Shown: positions 61,224-64,000 of the stretch, one piece after another
How positions within the stretch are numbered: the first letter of the stretch is position 1
Layout: the number at the start of each line of letters is the position of its first letter
From: CALRWV02 sp943371965
Lineage (GTDB): Bacteria; Bacteroidota; JABWAT01
Direction: 5' to 3'
Length of the DNA: 64,000 nucleotides
Assembly (NCBI GenBank): GCA_943371965.1
Contig: CALRWV020000001.1
Location: 682,001 to 746,000 of the forward strand
The notes under the pieces: generated by a model
What the model was told of the DNA's origin: nothing
The model's database searches: none
What the model saw: the letters and a program-made list of their open reading frames with translations, nothing else
Program-made: the position numbers and the translations under genes

Positions 61224-61676
61224 GTGATTCAGATTTATGTGGATGCCGATGCATGTCCGGTAAAAAATGAAGTGTACAAAGTTGCTGACCGGTTCAAGCT
61301 CAACGTCACTCTGGTTTCCAACTCCTGGATGCGGATACCGCATGAAGACAGCATTAGATTGGTGGTGGTCAGTGACGGTTTTGATGCGGCTGACAATTGG
61401 ATTGCTGAACAGGTCGCAGCAAATGATATTGTAGTGACAACCGATATTCCCCTTGCATCACGGTGTTTGGAAAAGAATGCACGGGTTATTGATCCCAAAG
61501 GAAAACTATTCTCAAAAGATTCAATCGGAGAAGCATTGGCAAGTCGTGAACTCTCAGCTTATCTGCGTGACATGGGTGCAATCTCCGGCGGACCTGCTCC
61601 TTTTTCCCAACAGGATCGTTCCCGTTTTCTGCAGCAGTTGGATATTCAAATTCAATCAGCTTTACGGGTGAAGTAA
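61224..61676 (+). CDS. YaiI/UPF0178 (DUF188) family protein
   Basis: The 150-aa protein starts at a GTG that abuts the preceding stop codon. It reads IQIYVDADACPVKNEVYKVA (about 2-21), then VTTDIPLASRCLEKNARVID and FSQQDRSRFLQQLD. This is the PIN-like DUF188 family. The acidic residues of YVDADACP and TTDIPLA are probable metal ligands, suggesting nuclease-like activity; the function is not established. Confidence 0.94.
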   Translation: MIQIYVDADACPVKNEVYKVADRFKLNVTLVSNSWMRIPHEDSIRLVVVSDGFDAADNWIAEQVAANDIVVTTDIPLASRCLEKNARVIDPKGKLFSKDSIGEALASRELSAYLRDMGAISGGPAPFSQQDRSRFLQQLDIQIQSALRVK

Positions 61677-62157
61677 GTTAGATTGTTTCTCGCCAAGACG
61701 CAAAGTCGCTAAGAGTTTTTATACTCATTTTTGAAAACAACTTAATTCATGTGAATCCAAGCAGAGAGGAATTGTTTAAGTAAAAAATCAGGTCATTTCG
61801 AGGATCTCGAGAAATGTATTTCATATTAAACCGGTAACTTAATGATCAAAACTCACTTCTCGAGAGCCTCGAAGTGACCAATTCACGAATCGTTTTCTTA
61901 AATCGAATTCACGTTAAATATTTCATTCGCTTTTTTGTTTTCTTTGCGTTCTTAACGACTTCGCGAGAAACCCTGTATTTTCCGCTTTTATTATTCTGAT
62001 AATAGCCTGATTAATTTGATAACGTCCCATTACTCTCAGACCATGTAATCCCTCCAATCTGAAATCGTTTGAAGTGTTTTATGTCTCAACTGTCCTTGGC
62101 GTTTTTTTTGCATCTTCAAAATAAAATCGTCAATCACTTTTTGATAAGAACATACCC
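61677..62157. repeat. 481-bp gap with nested inverted repeats
   Basis: TTTCTCGCCAAGACGCAAAG (61685-61704) pairs with the CTTTGCG...CGCGAGAAA segment near 61943-61971. Inside it, TCATTTCGAGGATCTCGAGA (61794-61813) pairs imperfectly with TTCTCGAGAGCCTCGAAGTG near 61858-61877. The element resembles a bidirectional terminator or mobile palindrome. No gene; the promoter of the GH3 gene is expected near 62100-62150. Confidence 0.6.
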
Positions 62158-64000
62158 ATGAAACCAAGCATCTTCCAATCACTTCTTGTTGCTGTATTCT
62201 TTTCTGCAGCGTCATTTCCTGTTGTTGCCCAAACACCATTGTATCTTGATTCTACTGCAACCGTTGATCAGCGGGTTGAAGATTTGTTCAACCGCATGAC
62301 CCTTGATGAAAAAATAGGACAAATGATTCAGGTTGATCAGGAAGCAGTCAATACCAAACTGAAAGATGTAACCACTTATTTTATGGGTTCCGTTTTGAGC
62401 GGCGGAAACTCCAAACCGCCAACAAATACCCTTACCGCCTGGGCAAATCTCTATGATTCGCTCCAGACTTATGCGCTGAAAACACGGTTGAAAATTCCCA
62501 TCATTTACGGAATTGATGCCGTTCACGGAAACAATGATGTGTACGGATCAACACTTTTTCCCCACAACATCGGTTTGGGATGTTCGCGTGATTCAAGTTT
62601 GGTTGCACGTGCAGCAAGAATTACCGCCATCGAAGTTGCCGCAACTGGAATTGACTGGACTTTTGCACCCTGCATCGCTGTTCCGCAGGATGAAAGATGG
62701 GGAAGGACGTATGAAGGATTCGGTGAAACACCTGAACTTGCCCAATTGTTAGGTTCAGCAGCAGTTGCCGGATTTCAGGGAGATGCCTTGAACGGAAACA
62801 CCAGCATTGTTGCCTGTTCAAAACACTTTCTGGGTGATGGTGGAACTTCAAATGGAGTCGATCAGGGAAATACCATTGCCAATGAAGCAACTTTACGCAA
62901 AATCCATTTGCCCGGTTATATCAATGCGGTAAATGCGAATGTGGGAACCATCATGGCATCCTACAGCAGCATCAACGGATTGAAAATGCATGCCAACAAA
63001 TACTGGATGACAGATGTTCTGAAAACAGAATTGGGTTTCAAGGGATTTATTGTTTCCGATTGGGCAGGAGTTGATCAGGTAAACGGAGACTACGCACAGG
63101 CTGTGAAACTTGCGGTGAATGCTGGAATTGATATGGTTATGCTTCCCTACAGGTACAATGACTTTACCATCGCCATGAAAAATCTGGTCAACAGCGGTGA
63201 TATTCCGCAATCCAGAGTTGATGATGCGGTGAAGAGAATTTTGCGCATCAAATTCATGAAAGGACTGTTTGAACATCCTTTTGCAAACCGTTCCCTGTTT
63301 TCAAAAGTGGGATCACCCGAGCACAGATTTGTAGCACGTGAAGCTGTTAGAAAATCACTTGTCCTTCTGAAAAAGAAAGATGATGTTTTACCGCTGCCAA
63401 AAACAAATACGAGAATTCTGGTTGCAGGAACTCATGCAGATGATATTGGACTTCAAAATGGTGGCTGGACGGTAACGTGGCAAGGTGGCGCAGGAAAAAC
63501 AACTATCGGAACAACTATCCTGCAGGGAATGAAAAAAGTTGCTCCTTCTGCCCAGATTGATTATTCGGTAACCGGTGATTTTGCAAATACAACTGCAGAT
63601 TATTCAGTGGTAATTATCGGAGAAACTCCTTACGCCGAAGGAAGTGGAAACAAAGCAAATCTTTCACTTCCCAAATCGGATATTGAGCTGATCAAAAAAA
63701 TGAAAAATCTTGGGCATCCTGTAGTTGTTATACTTATTTCCGGACGTCCGTTGATCATTGAACCGATTCTCCATTTTTCGGATGTCATCATTGCAGCGTG
63801 GTTGCCGGGAACAGAAGGAGACGGAATTTCGGATGTTCTCTTTGGCGATTACCAGCCGCACGGTTTACTTTCTAATACGTGGCCAAAAACGATGGCACAG
63901 ATTCCAATCAATTTCGGTGACTTGAATTATGATCCGCTTTTTCCGTATGGATTTGGAATTACATCTCTTCAGAATTCTGCAAACGGTTCGTCACCGGTTT
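62158..64000 (+). CDS. Exported GH3 beta-glucosidase-like protein (runs off window)
   Basis: An open frame of 614 codons starts at the ATG at 62158 and leaves the window. It has a signal peptide (about 1-24), the GH3 N-terminal barrel (VEDLFNRMTLDEKIGQMIQV, GIDAVHGNNDVYG, KHFLGDGGTSNG) with nucleophile D301 in FIVSDWAGVD, and the C-terminal sandwich domain (from about 390, with TWQGG and PYGFGI). It hydrolyses beta-glucosides or related oligosaccharides outside the cytoplasm. A T9SS tail could follow beyond the window. Confidence 0.93.
   Translation, partial: MKPSIFQSLLVAVFFSAASFPVVAQTPLYLDSTATVDQRVEDLFNRMTLDEKIGQMIQVDQEAVNTKLKDVTTYFMGSVLSGGNSKPPTNTLTAWANLYDSLQTYALKTRLKIPIIYGIDAVHGNNDVYGSTLFPHNIGLGCSRDSSLVARAARITAIEVAATGIDWTFAPCIAVPQDERWGRTYEGFGETPELAQLLGSAAVAGFQGDALNGNTSIVACSKHFLGDGGTSNGVDQGNTIANEATLRKIHLPGYINAVNANVGTIMASYSSINGLKMHANKYWMTDVLKTELGFKGFIVSDWAGVDQVNGDYAQAVKLAVNAGIDMVMLPYRYNDFTIAMKNLVNSGDIPQSRVDDAVKRILRIKFMKGLFEHPFANRSLFSKVGSPEHRFVAREAVRKSLVLLKKKDDVLPLPKTNTRILVAGTHADDIGLQNGGWTVTWQGGAGKTTIGTTILQGMKKVAPSAQIDYSVTGDFANTTADYSVVIIGETPYAEGSGNKANLSLPKSDIELIKKMKNLGHPVVVILISGRPLIIEPILHFSDVIIAAWLPGTEGDGISDVLFGDYQPHGLLSNTWPKTMAQIPINFGDLNYDPLFPYGFGITSLQNSANGSSPV

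Noticed and set aside
1..64000. tRNA, rRNA or prophage genes
   Set aside because: No cloverleaf-like sequence, rRNA block, phage structural or integrase gene was recognised on reading the window.

Overview
The window looks like a chromosomal segment of a Bacteroidota/Ignavibacteriota-type (FCB group) bacterium. The evidence is AT-rich coding sequence, a Type IX secretion C-terminal sorting domain (NYPNPFNPST motif) on the endonuclease at 46045-47916, several promoters with the TAnnTTTG -7 element typical of that group, a hybrid and a beta-propeller histidine kinase, and a DUF6132-rhodanese-thioredoxin sulfur cluster. Genus cannot be read from the sequence. No rRNA, tRNA or CRISPR array was recognised.

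Region 1 (1-12976, mostly minus strand): an acetyltransferase, a BstA/YfiT-like DinB enzyme and an Lrp-type regulator are followed by a sulfur-handling region. A tight minus-strand operon runs DUF6132 membrane protein, thioredoxin, rhodanese lipoprotein, fatty-acid-hydroxylase-like membrane protein, persulfide dioxygenase/rhodanese fusion (5817 to 2617). Upstream of it lie a YeeE/YedE transporter pair and a TauE/SafE exporter. A second small operon (12426 to 11735) encodes a DUF2892 protein and a DUF6132-rhodanese fusion. Both operons carry the same inverted repeat GTAAC-N4-GTTAC exactly 23 nt upstream of a TAnnTTTG element, which is class II geometry for a Crp/Fnr-family activator. A large hybrid histidine kinase sits between them.

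Region 2 (13381-44600, every gene on the plus strand): about 35 mostly short, single-domain genes. The first part holds an integron-like cassette array without a visible integrase. Three about 132-bp attC-like sites (18387-18518, 19378-19509, 19939-20070) separate a PRTase-TOPRIM protein, an HNH endonuclease, a small hypothetical and a DUF4262 protein. A fourth site (27922-28063) precedes a chlorite-dismutase-like/uracil-DNA-glycosylase pair. In each cassette whose two ends can both be seen, the first bases are complementary to the R'' box of its own attC, as cassette recombination predicts. The second part is a 'toolbox' of SRPBCC/AHSA1 (5), VOC/PhnB (4) and DUF1801 (4) proteins, an ArsR operon with palindromic operators, a class B1 metallo-beta-lactamase with all zinc ligands, GyrI-like, DUF2200, DUF4256, DUF4287 and STM3941-family proteins. 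It is interspersed with GTAG palindromic repeats.

Region 3 (44672-64000): a 7TM-like protein with a cysteine-rich tail, a T9SS-exported endonuclease I, a copper-resistance operon (CopZ-like chaperone, AraC regulator with a metal-binding CxxC domain, CopA ATPase), an FMN glutamate-synthase-family protein followed by a 1256-aa beta-propeller histidine kinase, cytochrome bd (CydA, CydB and a small membrane protein), an AlkA-like glycosylase, a YaiI-family protein and the start of an exported GH3 glycosidase that runs off the window. Intergenic space throughout is rich in REP-like palindromes and degenerate low-complexity mosaics, one of which seems to have entered a coding sequence.
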